This document shows positions 1-8,454 of a DNA stretch of 64,000 nucleotides, in pieces. Position 1 is the first letter of the stretch, and each line of letters opens with the position of its first letter. Below the pieces are notes generated by a model. It saw nothing but the letters and a program-made list of their open reading frames with translations, ran no database searches and was not told where the DNA came from. The DNA lies in the NCBI RefSeq assembly GCF_006346325.1, contig NZ_VDYR01000001.1, forward strand, positions 1,426,001 through 1,490,000, in the 5' to 3' direction. A program made the position numbers and the translations under genes. The stretch comes from Sphingomonas japonica (GTDB lineage: Bacteria > Pseudomonadota > Alphaproteobacteria > Sphingomonadales > Sphingomonadaceae).

Positions 1-435
1 ATGCTGGATGTTGATCGTCGAATAGACGTCGATCCCGGCCGCCAGCAGCTCCTCGACATCCTGATAGCGCTTGGGGTGACGGCTGCCGGGCGCATTGGTG
101 TGCGCCAGTTCATCAACCAGCGCCAGCCGCGGCGCGCGCGCCAGCAACGCGTCTAGGTCCATCTCGTCGTACGCGCGCCCGTCGAACTCCAGCCGCGCGC
201 GGGGCAGCACGTCCTGACCCTCGATCAGTGCCTGGGTTTCCGCGCGGCCATGCGTTTCGACCACGCCGATGACGACATCGACCCCGACCTTGGCTCGTGC
301 GCGTCCTTCCGAGAGCATCTCGTGCGTCTTACCGACGCCGGGTGCGGCCCCGAGGAAGATCTTGAGCTGGCCGCGTCCTTCCTGCGCTGCGGTCCGCAGC
401 AGGGCGTCGGGATCGGGGCGGGCTCGGCTGGTCAC
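1..435 (-). CDS. kdpD: Osmosensitive K+ channel sensor histidine kinase KdpD (N-terminal part, cut by window edge)
   Basis: Only the first 145 codons are present. They read as the cytoplasmic KdpD domain: an N-terminal stretch, a Walker A loop (GAAPGVGKT, about residues 24-32), VETHGR, and LVDELAHTN followed by PGSRHPKRYQDVEELL. These are hallmarks of the KdpD family, which senses low potassium or turgor and phosphorylates KdpE to switch on the pump genes. The start is a GTG that shares GTGA with the stop of kdpC, so the two genes are probably translationally coupled. The kinase core and the expected kdpE lie beyond the left edge. Confidence 0.95.
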   Translation of the reverse strand, partial: MTSRARPDPDALLRTAAQEGRGQLKIFLGAAPGVGKTHEMLSEGRARAKVGVDVVIGVVETHGRAETQALIEGQDVLPRARLEFDGRAYDEMDLDALLARAPRLALVDELAHTNAPGSRHPKRYQDVEELLAAGIDVYSTINIQH

Positions 436-1049
436 TCGCGACTGGTAGCGCCGTTCGCATCCGGCTGTCGATTGGTCGGAGCGCGATCGAGCCGACGGTT
501 GAGCAGCAGCACGTTGACGCGCGGCTCCCCGATGAAGCCGAGCAACCGCTGCTCGGTCGCGGCGTCGAGTAGCGTGCGCACCTGCGCTTGCGACAGTCCG
601 CGTGCCTGTGCCACGCACGGTAGCTGCAGCGCAGCATTTTCGGGGGAGATATGCGGATCGAGCCCCGATCCCGACACGGTCGCCATGTCCGCGGGCATCG
701 ACCCGGTCACGCCAGCCCGTCGCTGAGCGGCAATGTCGGTTGCCACCCGTTCCTTGAGCACGGCGCTGGTCGGTCCGAGGTTCGATCCAGCCGACGCCAG
801 CGCGTCATAGCCGTCGCCCGCCGCCGACCCGCGCGGCTGAAAATACTGCGCGCCCGTGAAGCCCTGCGCGATCAGTTCAGACCCGACGACGCGGTCGTCG
901 TCGCGGATCAGGCTGCCATTGGCCTGGTGTGGGAACACCGCCTGCCCGATGCCCGTGATCGCCGCCGGATAGGCGAGGCCCAGCAAGGCCGCAAACAGGA
1001 TCGTCAGCGTGATCGCCGGGCGCAGCGCGGAGGTGAGGTGATCGAGCAT
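432..1049 (-). CDS. kdpC: Potassium-transporting ATPase KdpC subunit
   Basis: 205 residues, a normal KdpC length. One N-terminal membrane helix (about residues 10-32, LTILFAALLGLAYPAAITG) is followed by a periplasmic domain with the family motifs GSELIAQ, FQPRGSAA and SGSGLDPHISPENA. KdpC stabilises the KdpFABC complex in the inner membrane and assists high-affinity K+ uptake. It lies 13 bases after kdpB and overlaps kdpD by four bases, as in the classic kdpFABCD order. Confidence 0.97.
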   Translation of the reverse strand: MLDHLTSALRPAITLTILFAALLGLAYPAAITGIGQAVFPHQANGSLIRDDDRVVGSELIAQGFTGAQYFQPRGSAAGDGYDALASAGSNLGPTSAVLKERVATDIAAQRRAGVTGSMPADMATVSGSGLDPHISPENAALQLPCVAQARGLSQAQVRTLLDAATEQRLLGFIGEPRVNVLLLNRRLDRAPTNRQPDANGATSRE

Positions 1050-1062
1050 GTCGCAGTTCCTC

Positions 1063-3099
1063 TTAAGCCAGACCCAGACCGGTCACGGCGACGTCAATGA
1101 TCTTGATCCCGGCGAACGGAGCGAGCAGGCCACCCAGGCCGTACACCGTCAGGTTGCGCCGCAGTAGCGAGCCGGCGTCCATCGGCCGGTAGGTCACGCC
1201 CTTGAGCGCCAGCGGCACCAGCAGCGGGATGATGAGGGCGTTGAAGATGATCGCCGACAGCACCGCGCTTTCGGGCGAGCCCAGCCCCATCACGTTGAGC
1301 ACGCCAAGGCCCGGATACAGCGCCGCGAAAATCGCCGGGATGATCGCGAAATATTTGGCGACGTCGTTCGCCACCGAAAAGGTGGTCAGCGACCCGCGCG
1401 TCATCAGCAATTGCTTGCCCAGCCCCACCACCTCGATCAGCTTGGTCGGATCGCTGTCGAGATCGACCATGTTGCCTGCCTCGCGCGCGGCTTGGGTGCC
1501 GGTGTTCATCGCTACGCCGACATCCGCTTGGGCCAGCGCGGGTGCGTCGTTGGTGCCGTCGCCGCACATCGCCACCAGCTTGCCCTCGGCCTGCTCCTTG
1601 CGGATCAGCGCCAATTTGTCCTCGGGCGTCGCCTGCGCAAGGAAGTCGTCGACACCTGCTTCGGCAGCGATCGCGGCGGCAGTCAGCGGGTTGTCGCCGG
1701 TGATCATCACCGTGCGGATGCCCATGCTGCGCAATTCGGTGAAGCGCTCGCGGATGCCCGCCTTTACGACGTCCTTGAGGAACACGGCGCCGAGCAGCCT
1801 GCCGTCCTTCGCCACCGCCAGCGGCGTGCCCCCTGCGCGCGCAATCTCGTCGGTGATGCGGCGCAGCTCGGTCGCGGCCGCGGTCTCTCCGAGCCTCGGA
1901 TGGGCCTTGAGGATCGAATCGACCGCACCCTTCTGGATGACGGCCCCGTCGATCTGCACGCCGGAGATGCGCGTCTGCGCGGTGAACGGGATCACTTCCG
2001 CCCCGCTTGGCAGCGCCGCCACCTTCACCTCAAAGGCGTCACGTGCCAGCACTACGATCGAGCGGCCCTCGGGCGTCTCGTCCGCCAGGCTCGACAGCAA
2101 TGCCGCGGTCGCCAGCTCGTCCTTGTCGATCCCCGACAGCGCCCGGAACTCGCTCGCCTGGCGGTCGCCGATCGTGATCGTCCCGGTCTTGTCGAGCAGC
2201 AGCACATCGACGTCGCCCGCCGCCTCGACCGCACGCCCCGATTTGGCAAGAACGTTGAAGCGCACCAACCGGTCCATCCCGGCGATACCGATCGCCGACA
2301 AGAGCGCCGCGATCGTCGTCGGGATCAGCGTGATGAGCAGCGCCGCGAGCAACGTCACTGGCACGCTGTCGCCGGCATAGCTGGCGAATGCCGGGATCGT
2401 CCCGACCGCGATCAGGAAGATGATCGTCAGGCCCACGAGCAGGATCGTCAGCGCGATCTCGTTCGGCGTCTTTTGCCGCTCGGCGCCTTCGACCAGCGCG
2501 ATCATGCGGTCGAGGAAACCCTGCCCCGGCTCGACCGTGACGCGCACCTTGATCTGGTCGGAGATCACCCGCGTTCCCGCCGTGACGGCCGAGCGATCGC
2601 CGCCCGCCTCGCGGATCACCGGCGCGCTCTCGCCGGTGATCGCGGCCTCGTTGACCGACGCCACGCCCTCGATCACCTCGCCGTCGGACGGGATCAGGTC
2701 GCCGGTCTCGACCAGCACCACCTCGCCAACGTCGAGGCGGCTGGCGGGCACCAACTCATAGGTATCGCCAACGCCGAGCAGCCGCTTGGCCTTCAGCTCG
2801 GCCTTGGCATCGCGCAAGGATGCCGCCTGCGCCTTGCCGCGACCCTCCGCCAAAGCTTCCGCAAAGGTGCCGAACAGCACCGTCAGCCACAGCCATATCA
2901 CCAGCTGCAGCTTGAACCCGGTCGCAAGTCCGTCGGCGCTCACCAACAGCAGCACCGTCAGCAGCGCGGCGACGGTGGCGGTGACGAACATCACCGGATT
3001 GCGCACCAGCTGCCGCGGATCGAGCTTGCGGAATGCATCGCCGATCGCAGGAACGATCAGCTCCGCTGTGAACAGGGATTTGGTGGCGGTACGGGCCAT
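1063..3099 (-). CDS. kdpB: Potassium-transporting P-type ATPase KdpB subunit
   Basis: 678 residues from the start MARTATKSL, close to the usual ~680. This is the catalytic subunit of the Kdp pump. The phosphorylation motif DKTGTIT has its aspartate at about residue 303. The TGES actuator motif (ITGESAPV) and the hinge [12 protein letters not shown] are also present, with several hydrophobic spans. ATP hydrolysis here drives K+ uptake through KdpA. The reading frame stays open upstream into kdpA, but the ATG at 3099 gives the canonical N-terminus and leaves a 14-base gap to kdpA. Confidence 0.98.
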   Translation of the reverse strand: MARTATKSLFTAELIVPAIGDAFRKLDPRQLVRNPVMFVTATVAALLTVLLLVSADGLATGFKLQLVIWLWLTVLFGTFAEALAEGRGKAQAASLRDAKAELKAKRLLGVGDTYELVPASRLDVGEVVLVETGDLIPSDGEVIEGVASVNEAAITGESAPVIREAGGDRSAVTAGTRVISDQIKVRVTVEPGQGFLDRMIALVEGAERQKTPNEIALTILLVGLTIIFLIAVGTIPAFASYAGDSVPVTLLAALLITLIPTTIAALLSAIGIAGMDRLVRFNVLAKSGRAVEAAGDVDVLLLDKTGTITIGDRQASEFRALSGIDKDELATAALLSSLADETPEGRSIVVLARDAFEVKVAALPSGAEVIPFTAQTRISGVQIDGAVIQKGAVDSILKAHPRLGETAAATELRRITDEIARAGGTPLAVAKDGRLLGAVFLKDVVKAGIRERFTELRSMGIRTVMITGDNPLTAAAIAAEAGVDDFLAQATPEDKLALIRKEQAEGKLVAMCGDGTNDAPALAQADVGVAMNTGTQAAREAGNMVDLDSDPTKLIEVVGLGKQLLMTRGSLTTFSVANDVAKYFAIIPAIFAALYPGLGVLNVMGLGSPESAVLSAIIFNALIIPLLVPLALKGVTYRPMDAGSLLRRNLTVYGLGGLLAPFAGIKIIDVAVTGLGLA

Positions 3100-3113
3100 G
3101 ACAGGATTCCCGA

Positions 3114-4817
3114 TTAGAAGGTTTCGCCGCCGATCATCGCGAGATGATCGGCGATGGGGCCAAGCGCGAGGCTGGGCAGGAAGGTGAGGCCGCCAAGGAT
3201 CAAGATGATCCCGACCAGCAGGCCGACCCACAGACCGCCGGTGGTCGGAAACGACCCGGCGGTGGCCGGCGCATGCTTCTTGGCAGCGAGGCTGCCGGCG
3301 ATCGCCAGCATGGCGACGATCACGAAGAACCGACCGACCCACATGCACACGCCCAGCAGGCCGTTGTAGAACGGCGTGCCCGAGGTAATGCCGCCGAACG
3401 CCGACCCGTTATTCCCGACCGCGCTGGTGAAGGCGTAGAGGATTTCCGAAAAGCCATGCGGCCCCTGATTGAGCGGCCCCGCCAATCCGGCCTCGGAGAC
3501 GCTGGCGATTGCGGTTCCGCCCAGGATGAACAGCGGCAGGATGGCGATGGCCAGTACCGCCAGCTTGACCTCACGTCCCTCGATCTTCTTGCCAACATAT
3601 TCGGGCGTGCGTCCGACCATCAGCCCGGCGACGAACACCGCCAGGATCGCGAACAGAAGGAAGCCGTAGATACCCGCGCCCACACCGCCGATCACGACTT
3701 CGCCGAGCTGGATGTTGAGCAGCGGGATAAGGCCGCCCAGCGCGGTGAAGCTGTCGTGCATCGCGTTGACCGCGCCGCACGACGCGGCGGTGGTGACGAC
3801 CGAGAACAATGCGGAGGCGGCAATGCCGAAGCGAACTTCCTTGCCTTCCATATTGCCGCCGTCGATCCCGGCCGCGGCCAGCATCGGTGTGCCTGCGGCT
3901 TCCTGCGAATAGGTCACCGCGGTACCGATCGTGAACAGGATCAGCATCGCCGCAAGGATCGCCCAGCCCTGGCGCGGGTTGCCCACCGCCTTGCCGAAGG
4001 TCCAGGTCAAGCCGACGCCGATCGCGAAGATCGACAGCATCTGGATCAGGTTGGTGACGGCGTTTGGATTCTCGAACGGATGCGCGGAATTGGCGTTGAA
4101 GAAGCCGCCACCATTGGTGCCGAGCATCTTGATCGCTTCCTGGCTCGCGACCGGTCCCAGCGCGATGGTTTGCTGCGCACCCTCGACCGTCGTCGCGACG
4201 ACCTGCTGGACAAAGGTCTGCGGCACGCCGTTGGCGATCAGGAACACGGCATAGACGATGCAGATGGGCAGCAGCAGGTACAGCGTCACGCGGGTAACGT
4301 CCGCCCAGAAATTACCGATCGTGCCCGTTTGCCGCCGCGCAAAGCCGCGGAAGAACGCAAATGCCAGCGCGATACCGGTCGCCGCCGACAGGAAATTGTG
4401 GATCGTCAAGCCCAGCATCTGGGACAGGTTCGACAGCGTCGCCTCGCCCGAATACCATTGCCAGTTGGTGTTGGTGGCAAAGCTGATCGCGGTGTTGAAT
4501 GCTCCATCCGGCGTGAAACCCGCCATGCCCGGATCGTTCATTGGCAGCACGCCCTGCAACCGCAGGATTGCATACGTGAACAGCAAAAGGACGGAGTTGA
4601 ACACCAGCGTGTGCAGCGCATAGCGCTGCCAGCCCTGCTCTTCGTCGGGGTCGATGCCGGCAAGTTTGTAGAAGCCGGTCTCGACCGGGCCGAGCACGAT
4701 GTGCAGCGGCGTGCGCCTGCCTTCGTAAAGTGCGAACAGCCACATCCCCATCGGCTTGGCCAGCGCGATCAGGATGCCGATGAAGGCGAGGATGAGGGTC
4801 CAGCCCTGCCAGGTCAT
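3114..4817 (-). CDS. kdpA: Potassium-transporting ATPase KdpA subunit
   Basis: 567 residues from [10 protein letters not shown]. KdpA is the K+-binding and translocating channel-like subunit. It has about ten membrane spans and the selectivity-filter-type loops TNGGGFFN (with [10 protein letters not shown]) and GNNGSAFGG. The ATG at 4817 is preceded by AGGAG and fits the family start better than the in-frame upstream codon, which would run through kdpF. It is the third cistron of the operon, 13 bases after kdpF. Confidence 0.98.
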   Translation of the reverse strand: MTWQGWTLILAFIGILIALAKPMGMWLFALYEGRRTPLHIVLGPVETGFYKLAGIDPDEEQGWQRYALHTLVFNSVLLLFTYAILRLQGVLPMNDPGMAGFTPDGAFNTAISFATNTNWQWYSGEATLSNLSQMLGLTIHNFLSAATGIALAFAFFRGFARRQTGTIGNFWADVTRVTLYLLLPICIVYAVFLIANGVPQTFVQQVVATTVEGAQQTIALGPVASQEAIKMLGTNGGGFFNANSAHPFENPNAVTNLIQMLSIFAIGVGLTWTFGKAVGNPRQGWAILAAMLILFTIGTAVTYSQEAAGTPMLAAAGIDGGNMEGKEVRFGIAASALFSVVTTAASCGAVNAMHDSFTALGGLIPLLNIQLGEVVIGGVGAGIYGFLLFAILAVFVAGLMVGRTPEYVGKKIEGREVKLAVLAIAILPLFILGGTAIASVSEAGLAGPLNQGPHGFSEILYAFTSAVGNNGSAFGGITSGTPFYNGLLGVCMWVGRFFVIVAMLAIAGSLAAKKHAPATAGSFPTTGGLWVGLLVGIILILGGLTFLPSLALGPIADHLAMIGGETF

Positions 4818-4830
4818 TGTCGTGGCTCCT

Positions 4831-4920
4831 TCAGAAGCGTTCGGGGCGCAGCAGCGCTGCGACAAGATAGACGAGCAGCGCCGCCGCGGTGATCGCGGCC
4901 AGCCAGAGGTCGAGGGTCAT
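4831..4920 (-). CDS. kdpF: Potassium-transporting ATPase KdpF subunit
   Basis: A 29-residue single-span membrane peptide: [10 protein letters not shown], then a hydrophobic core, then the family C-terminus LLRPERF. KdpF peptides are about 29 residues and typically end in a P-E-R/K-F motif; they stabilise the KdpABC complex. The ATG is preceded by GGGAG at a good distance. It sits directly before kdpA. Confidence 0.93.
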   Translation of the reverse strand: MTLDLWLAAITAAALLVYLVAALLRPERF

Positions 4921-4933
4921 TGCGGCGCTCCCG

Positions 4934-5017
4934 TCACGCGTCGTCGCACAGCCGCGCCCAGGCGAGCGTAGCCAGGAACAGCCCGGCGAGAATGCCGAGC
5001 CAGATCAGGTCCTGCAT
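4934..5017 (-). CDS. Membrane micropeptide upstream of kdpF
   Basis: 27 codons: MQDLIWLGILAGLFLATLAW followed by ARLCDDA. It is one hydrophobic helix with a short C-terminus containing Cys. It lies 13 bases before kdpF on the same strand. From memory, comparable micro-ORFs ending in a R/C/D-rich tail occur before kdpF in other bacteria, so this may be a real extra small subunit or leader. No strong Shine-Dalgarno sequence is visible, and its start overlaps the end of the TorF-like remnant, so translation may be coupled to that frame. The function is unknown. Confidence 0.6.
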   Translation of the reverse strand: MQDLIWLGILAGLFLATLAWARLCDDA

Positions 5018-5232
5018 GCGCGCTGCACCGCGATTTCTGTGTCCGATTGCGACGCGCCGCCGAAACGACAATCGGACGTGCCCGTCACCGCACCGCTCAT
5101 CGTCACCGCGGCGGGCAGATCGGCCGCGTCCTGCGCCATCGCGCTGGATGCACCAAACAGGGCGAGCGGCAGCGCCGCGCCCGACAAAACCATGTTCACG
5201 ATCAACGCCCTCTTGATCCGATCCCCGGCCAA
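5005..5232 (-). pseudogene. Truncated TorF-type (Gcw_chp) porin remnant before kdp
   Basis: 75 codons from a TTG; an internal ATG at about codon 14 would also serve. A signal peptide (LSGAALPLALFGASSAMAQ) is followed by DAADLPAAVTMSGAVTGTSD and CRFGGASQSD. TorF/Gcw_chp outer-membrane proteins begin their mature part with a closely similar segment, typically VSGxVxxxSDYRFRGVSQSD. Here Tyr, Arg and Val of that motif are replaced (C, G, A), and the frame stops about 16 residues later, right at the kdp micropeptide. It therefore looks like a porin gene deleted down to its 5' end. A functional short secreted peptide cannot be excluded. Confidence 0.6.
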
Positions 5233-5252
5233 ACCGACCGGCGATCAAGGGC

Positions 5253-5258
5253 TGTCAA
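5253..5258 (-). promoter_or_regulatory. Possible -35 element upstream of the kdp leader region
   Basis: A perfect TTGACA on the minus strand, about 20 bases upstream of the TorF-like remnant. No convincing -10 hexamer follows at 16-18 bases (the best is GGTTTG), so this is only a weak promoter candidate for the kdp transcript. Confidence 0.2.
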
Positions 5259-5323
5259 CTAGGCGCGGCGGGGATTAGCGTTCGAGTGCGGTTGCGGTGT
5301 GGCGCATAGTATTTGCGTAAAGA

Positions 5324-6937
5324 TCAGGCGATGCCCCGCCCTGCGATCCGCACCACCGGAACAATCGCTCCGGCGCGCGGCGGCGGCAGCGTGAAGATCG
5401 CCGCGTCGGCGCGCTGGTCGAAAATCACTTCGCCTCCTCCAACCAGTTCAGCGCTGGCGATGCGCGCCGAGCCGAGCGCACGGCTGCCCAATGCGGCAAC
5501 CGCGATCGGCTCGGTCGGCCATTTCAGGAAGATGACGTTGAGCCCGCCCTGCTTGACCGTGAAACGGACGTCGCGCGCGGTGAAGCTGGCGCCCTTCTCC
5601 TCGTTGAACATTCCGCCCGACAGGTCGGTCGGGCCTTCGCCAAAGGTTCGCCACGGGCGGCTGCCATGGATCGCTATCTCGCCATGCACCTGCATCCACT
5701 GCGTGATCCCGGCGACGATCTTCTCTTCCTCGCTGTCGATCGTTCCGTCGCCGCGAACGGGGATCGAGAGCAGCAGATTCCCGTTCTTCGAAACCACATC
5801 GCACAGCCGCTGGATCACCTGCTCGGCCGGGACATAGCTTTTCTGGTCGAACCGAGCGCGGTTATAGTGCCATTCGCCGATGCAGGTGCAGGTCTGCCAC
5901 GGGCGCGCGCGCAGCCGGTCGGAAAAGCCGCGCTCGACATCGTCGACCAGGACGTTCTGGTCGTAGTCGGGCAGCACCTTGGCGGTTGCCAGCACGTCGG
6001 GCGTGCCGTGCCATTCGGTCGCCCGGCTGTAATAATGTGCCACCGCTTCGAGCCCGAGATGCTCCATCGGCATCCCGAAATTGTCGAAATAGACGAGATC
6101 GGGACGATACTTGTCGACCAGGTCGTTCTGCCGCAGCAGCCATTTGCGTGCGAAGTCCGGGTTCGACGGCGGGATAAACTCCATCCAGCGCCCGTCATGC
6201 GTGTGGTGCCACGCATCCATGCTCGCCGCCGAGGCGATGCCGTCGGGCGCGACGAAGCTCGGTCCGCAATATAGTTCCTGCGGGTCGAGGCCCTCCCACC
6301 ATTTGCCTTTGCCGTCGGCCGCGGTCAGCTTGAAGGCGTCGTAGCGTTCGCCGGCGCGCGGCCCTTCGGCGTCATAGCCATAGGCGGTCTGGTACCAGTG
6401 CCAGGCGTGCGCCGAATGGTTGCTAACCCCAAACTTCAGCCCCTCGCGCCGCACCGCCTTTTCCCAGCCGCCGACGATGTCGCGCTTCGGACCCACGCGC
6501 ATGGTGTTCCAGGCGTGATGCGCGCTGTCATAGGCGTCGAGATTGTCGTGATGGTTGGCGAGCGCCATGAAGTATTTCGCACCCGCCGCCTTGTAGAGGC
6601 GAACCAGATATTCCGGCTCCCAATTCTCGGCTTTCCACAGATTCTCGATCTCCAGAAAGCCGCGATCCGCCGGATGGCCGTAATGCTTCAGGTGATGCCC
6701 GTAGTGCGGGTGCGACTGCTGGTACATCAGCCGCCCATACCAGTCGCCTGCCTCGGGCACGCACTGCGCCGACCAGTGCGCCCAGATGCCGAACTTGGCA
6801 TCCCGAAACCATTCAGGCACGTCCCACGCCGCCGCCAGCGCCGACCAGTTCGGAGCGATGTCGCGCGCCGATGCGGGGCGCGGCAGCGTGGCCGCGCCCA
6901 GCGCGCCCCCCATCAACCCACGCCGCGAGATCCTCAT
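5324..6937 (-). CDS. GH29-family alpha-L-fucosidase, exported by Tat
   Basis: 537 residues. The N-terminus MRISRRGLMGGALGA has a twin-arginine pattern and a possible AxA cleavage before RDIAPN. The body shows GH29 features: WFRDAKFGIWAHWS, the AKYFMALANHHDN segment, KFGVSNHSAHAWHW, and DLVYFDNFG with the putative nucleophile Asp near residue 285. The C-terminal part is a beta domain. It should release alpha-linked L-fucose from glycans in the periplasm. Its start overlaps the stop of the upstream sugar permease by four bases (ATGA), so permease and fucosidase form one operon. Confidence 0.88.
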   Translation of the reverse strand: MRISRRGLMGGALGAATLPRPASARDIAPNWSALAAAWDVPEWFRDAKFGIWAHWSAQCVPEAGDWYGRLMYQQSHPHYGHHLKHYGHPADRGFLEIENLWKAENWEPEYLVRLYKAAGAKYFMALANHHDNLDAYDSAHHAWNTMRVGPKRDIVGGWEKAVRREGLKFGVSNHSAHAWHWYQTAYGYDAEGPRAGERYDAFKLTAADGKGKWWEGLDPQELYCGPSFVAPDGIASAASMDAWHHTHDGRWMEFIPPSNPDFARKWLLRQNDLVDKYRPDLVYFDNFGMPMEHLGLEAVAHYYSRATEWHGTPDVLATAKVLPDYDQNVLVDDVERGFSDRLRARPWQTCTCIGEWHYNRARFDQKSYVPAEQVIQRLCDVVSKNGNLLLSIPVRGDGTIDSEEEKIVAGITQWMQVHGEIAIHGSRPWRTFGEGPTDLSGGMFNEEKGASFTARDVRFTVKQGGLNVIFLKWPTEPIAVAALGSRALGSARIASAELVGGGEVIFDQRADAAIFTLPPPRAGAIVPVVRIAGRGIA

Positions 6938-8232
6938 ACCGCGCCGCCGCTGCCCCGAACCACCGGTTTGGCACCCCACAATGCATAGAACAGGATGTAG
7001 ACCTCGCACGCTGCAGTCAGCAGAAACGACAGTTGCAGGCCATAGGCATCGGCCAGCCACCCCTGCACCACCACCAGCGCACCGCCGGCGATCGCCATGA
7101 TCAGCAGCCCCGATCCTTCCTCGGTCAACGGTCCCAGCCCCTTGATCCCCAGCGTGAAGATCGTCGGGAACATGATCGAATGAAAGAACCCCACCGAGAT
7201 AAGCATCCACATCGCCAGCGGTCCGGTGGTGAACACGGTGATCAGCATCACCACGAACGCTCCGACCGAAAACGCCGCAAGCACGGTTTCGGCCGGGACC
7301 TTTTGCATGATCAGCGCGCCCAGGAACCGCCCGACCATCATCCCGCCCCACAGGAACGTCAGATAGCGGCCTGCCTGCTCGAAGGTCAGGTCGGCAATCT
7401 CGGGCTGGCTGACGAAATTGACGAACAGGTTGGCGACCCCGATCTCGGCGATCAGGTAGATGAAAATGGCCGGCACGCCGAACACCAGGTTGCGGTGGTT
7501 CCACAGCGAGTGCCGCTTGCGCTCCTCGCGCGCGACGCGGCTGGTCGCCTGTCCCATCGCCGGCAGCGGGAACTTGGCGATGACCAGCGCCAGCACCGCC
7601 AGCACCGCCGCCACCAGGACATAGGGCAGGATCACCGATTGCGCGTCGGCCAGCCGCTCGGCTTCGGTCAGCACCGTGCCCGCCTTCGACGTTCCACCGA
7701 CCGACCGCCCGAGGATCAGATACGCTCCGAACATCGGCGCCAGCATCGTTCCGACAGAATTGAACGCCTGTACCAAGTTCAGCCGCGACGACGCGGTCTC
7801 GGGCGGGCCGATCACCGAGACATAGGGGTTGGCCGCGACCTGCAGCAGCGTGATACCGCTGGCGATGACGAACAGCATCACCAGCGTCACGCCGTACGAA
7901 GGCAGGCTCGCAGCCAGCGTCATGCCGAGCGATCCCGCCGCCATGACCAACAATCCGACTACCAGCGACTTCTGATACCCGATCCGCTCGATCAGCTTGG
8001 CCGAGGGGATCGACGCGACGAAATAGGCGATGAACCACACACTCTCGATCAGCGTCGTCTGCGTATAATTGAGGTCGAACACGCTGCGCAGATGCGGCAG
8101 CAGCGTGTTGTTGATGACGGTGATGAAACCCCACATGAAGAACAGGCTGGCAAGCAGCGTCAGCGCCGGGCGATACGATGCGCCGGCGGGCACGGCGGCC
8201 CCGGGAGTGCTCGATCGGGGGATGCCTGCCAT
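6934..8232 (-). CDS. FucP/GluP-type sugar MFS transporter (probable L-fucose permease)
   Basis: 432 residues with 12 predicted membrane spans. The N-terminal LFFMWGFITVINNTLLPHL and the QVAANPYVSVIGPPETASSRLNLVQ-type loop are typical of the FHS family (FucP, GluP), which carries monosaccharides by proton symport. Because it is coupled to an alpha-L-fucosidase, fucose is the likeliest substrate, with galactose or glucose as alternatives. It is the first gene of the minus-strand operon, with AGGAG just before the ATG. Confidence 0.82.
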   Translation of the reverse strand: MAGIPRSSTPGAAVPAGASYRPALTLLASLFFMWGFITVINNTLLPHLRSVFDLNYTQTTLIESVWFIAYFVASIPSAKLIERIGYQKSLVVGLLVMAAGSLGMTLAASLPSYGVTLVMLFVIASGITLLQVAANPYVSVIGPPETASSRLNLVQAFNSVGTMLAPMFGAYLILGRSVGGTSKAGTVLTEAERLADAQSVILPYVLVAAVLAVLALVIAKFPLPAMGQATSRVAREERKRHSLWNHRNLVFGVPAIFIYLIAEIGVANLFVNFVSQPEIADLTFEQAGRYLTFLWGGMMVGRFLGALIMQKVPAETVLAAFSVGAFVVMLITVFTTGPLAMWMLISVGFFHSIMFPTIFTLGIKGLGPLTEEGSGLLIMAIAGGALVVVQGWLADAYGLQLSFLLTAACEVYILFYALWGAKPVVRGSGGAV

Positions 8233-8271
8233 GGTGTTCCGCTCCTGCCCTTGCGGGTCGTGTCAATTTTC

Positions 8272-8282
8272 TTGTCTGAGTA
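8272..8282. promoter_or_regulatory. Candidate GntR/FadR-type operator half of the divergent region (permease side)
   Basis: TTGTCTGAGTA matches the FadR-subfamily consensus TNGTNNNACNA with one mismatch. It lies 40 bases before the permease ATG, near where a weak minus-strand promoter (TTGACC at 8305-8300) would place its -10. A second, exact match lies at 8385-8395. No regulator gene is present in the window. Confidence 0.25.
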
Positions 8283-8384
8283 GATAACAGAGATCAGGCG
8301 GTCAATCGGCGGCCGGCAGCAGGCGCGCAGCGCGCGCCCCGGGCTGCCGAGAGAGGATTTTTCTGGTAGCGGTCACTATCCGAT

Positions 8385-8412
8385 TTGTAAGACTACGAAG
8401 CCTGCCTATACC
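8385..8412 (+). promoter_or_regulatory. Candidate promoter with overlapping GntR/FadR-type operator (GH35/GH31 side)
   Basis: TTGTAA (8385-8390) and TATACC (8407-8412), separated by 16 bases, form a plausible sigma-70 promoter. The start would be near 8420, ahead of the ATG at 8455. The 11-mer TTGTAAGACTA (8385-8395) fits the FadR-subfamily operator consensus TNGTNNNACNA exactly and covers the -35 box, which would suit repression. Such a short match occurs by chance every few kilobases, so this is a hint only. Confidence 0.35.
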
Positions 8413-8454
8413 AGCACAATCGGGCGCAACGACGCCGGGGTCGAGGGGGACGGG

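Noticed and set aside
3100..3348. 83-codon N-terminal extension of kdpB
   Set aside because: Lies inside kdpA in another frame; KdpB family starts at MARTATK.
3144..4892. 582-codon frame opposite kdpA
   Set aside because: Gln/Asp/Arg-rich shadow of a membrane protein gene; no start context.
6938..8266. Apparent N-terminal extension that would make a 980-residue fucosidase
   Set aside because: The extension is the permease gene read in another frame; a Tat signal starts the real fucosidase at 6937.
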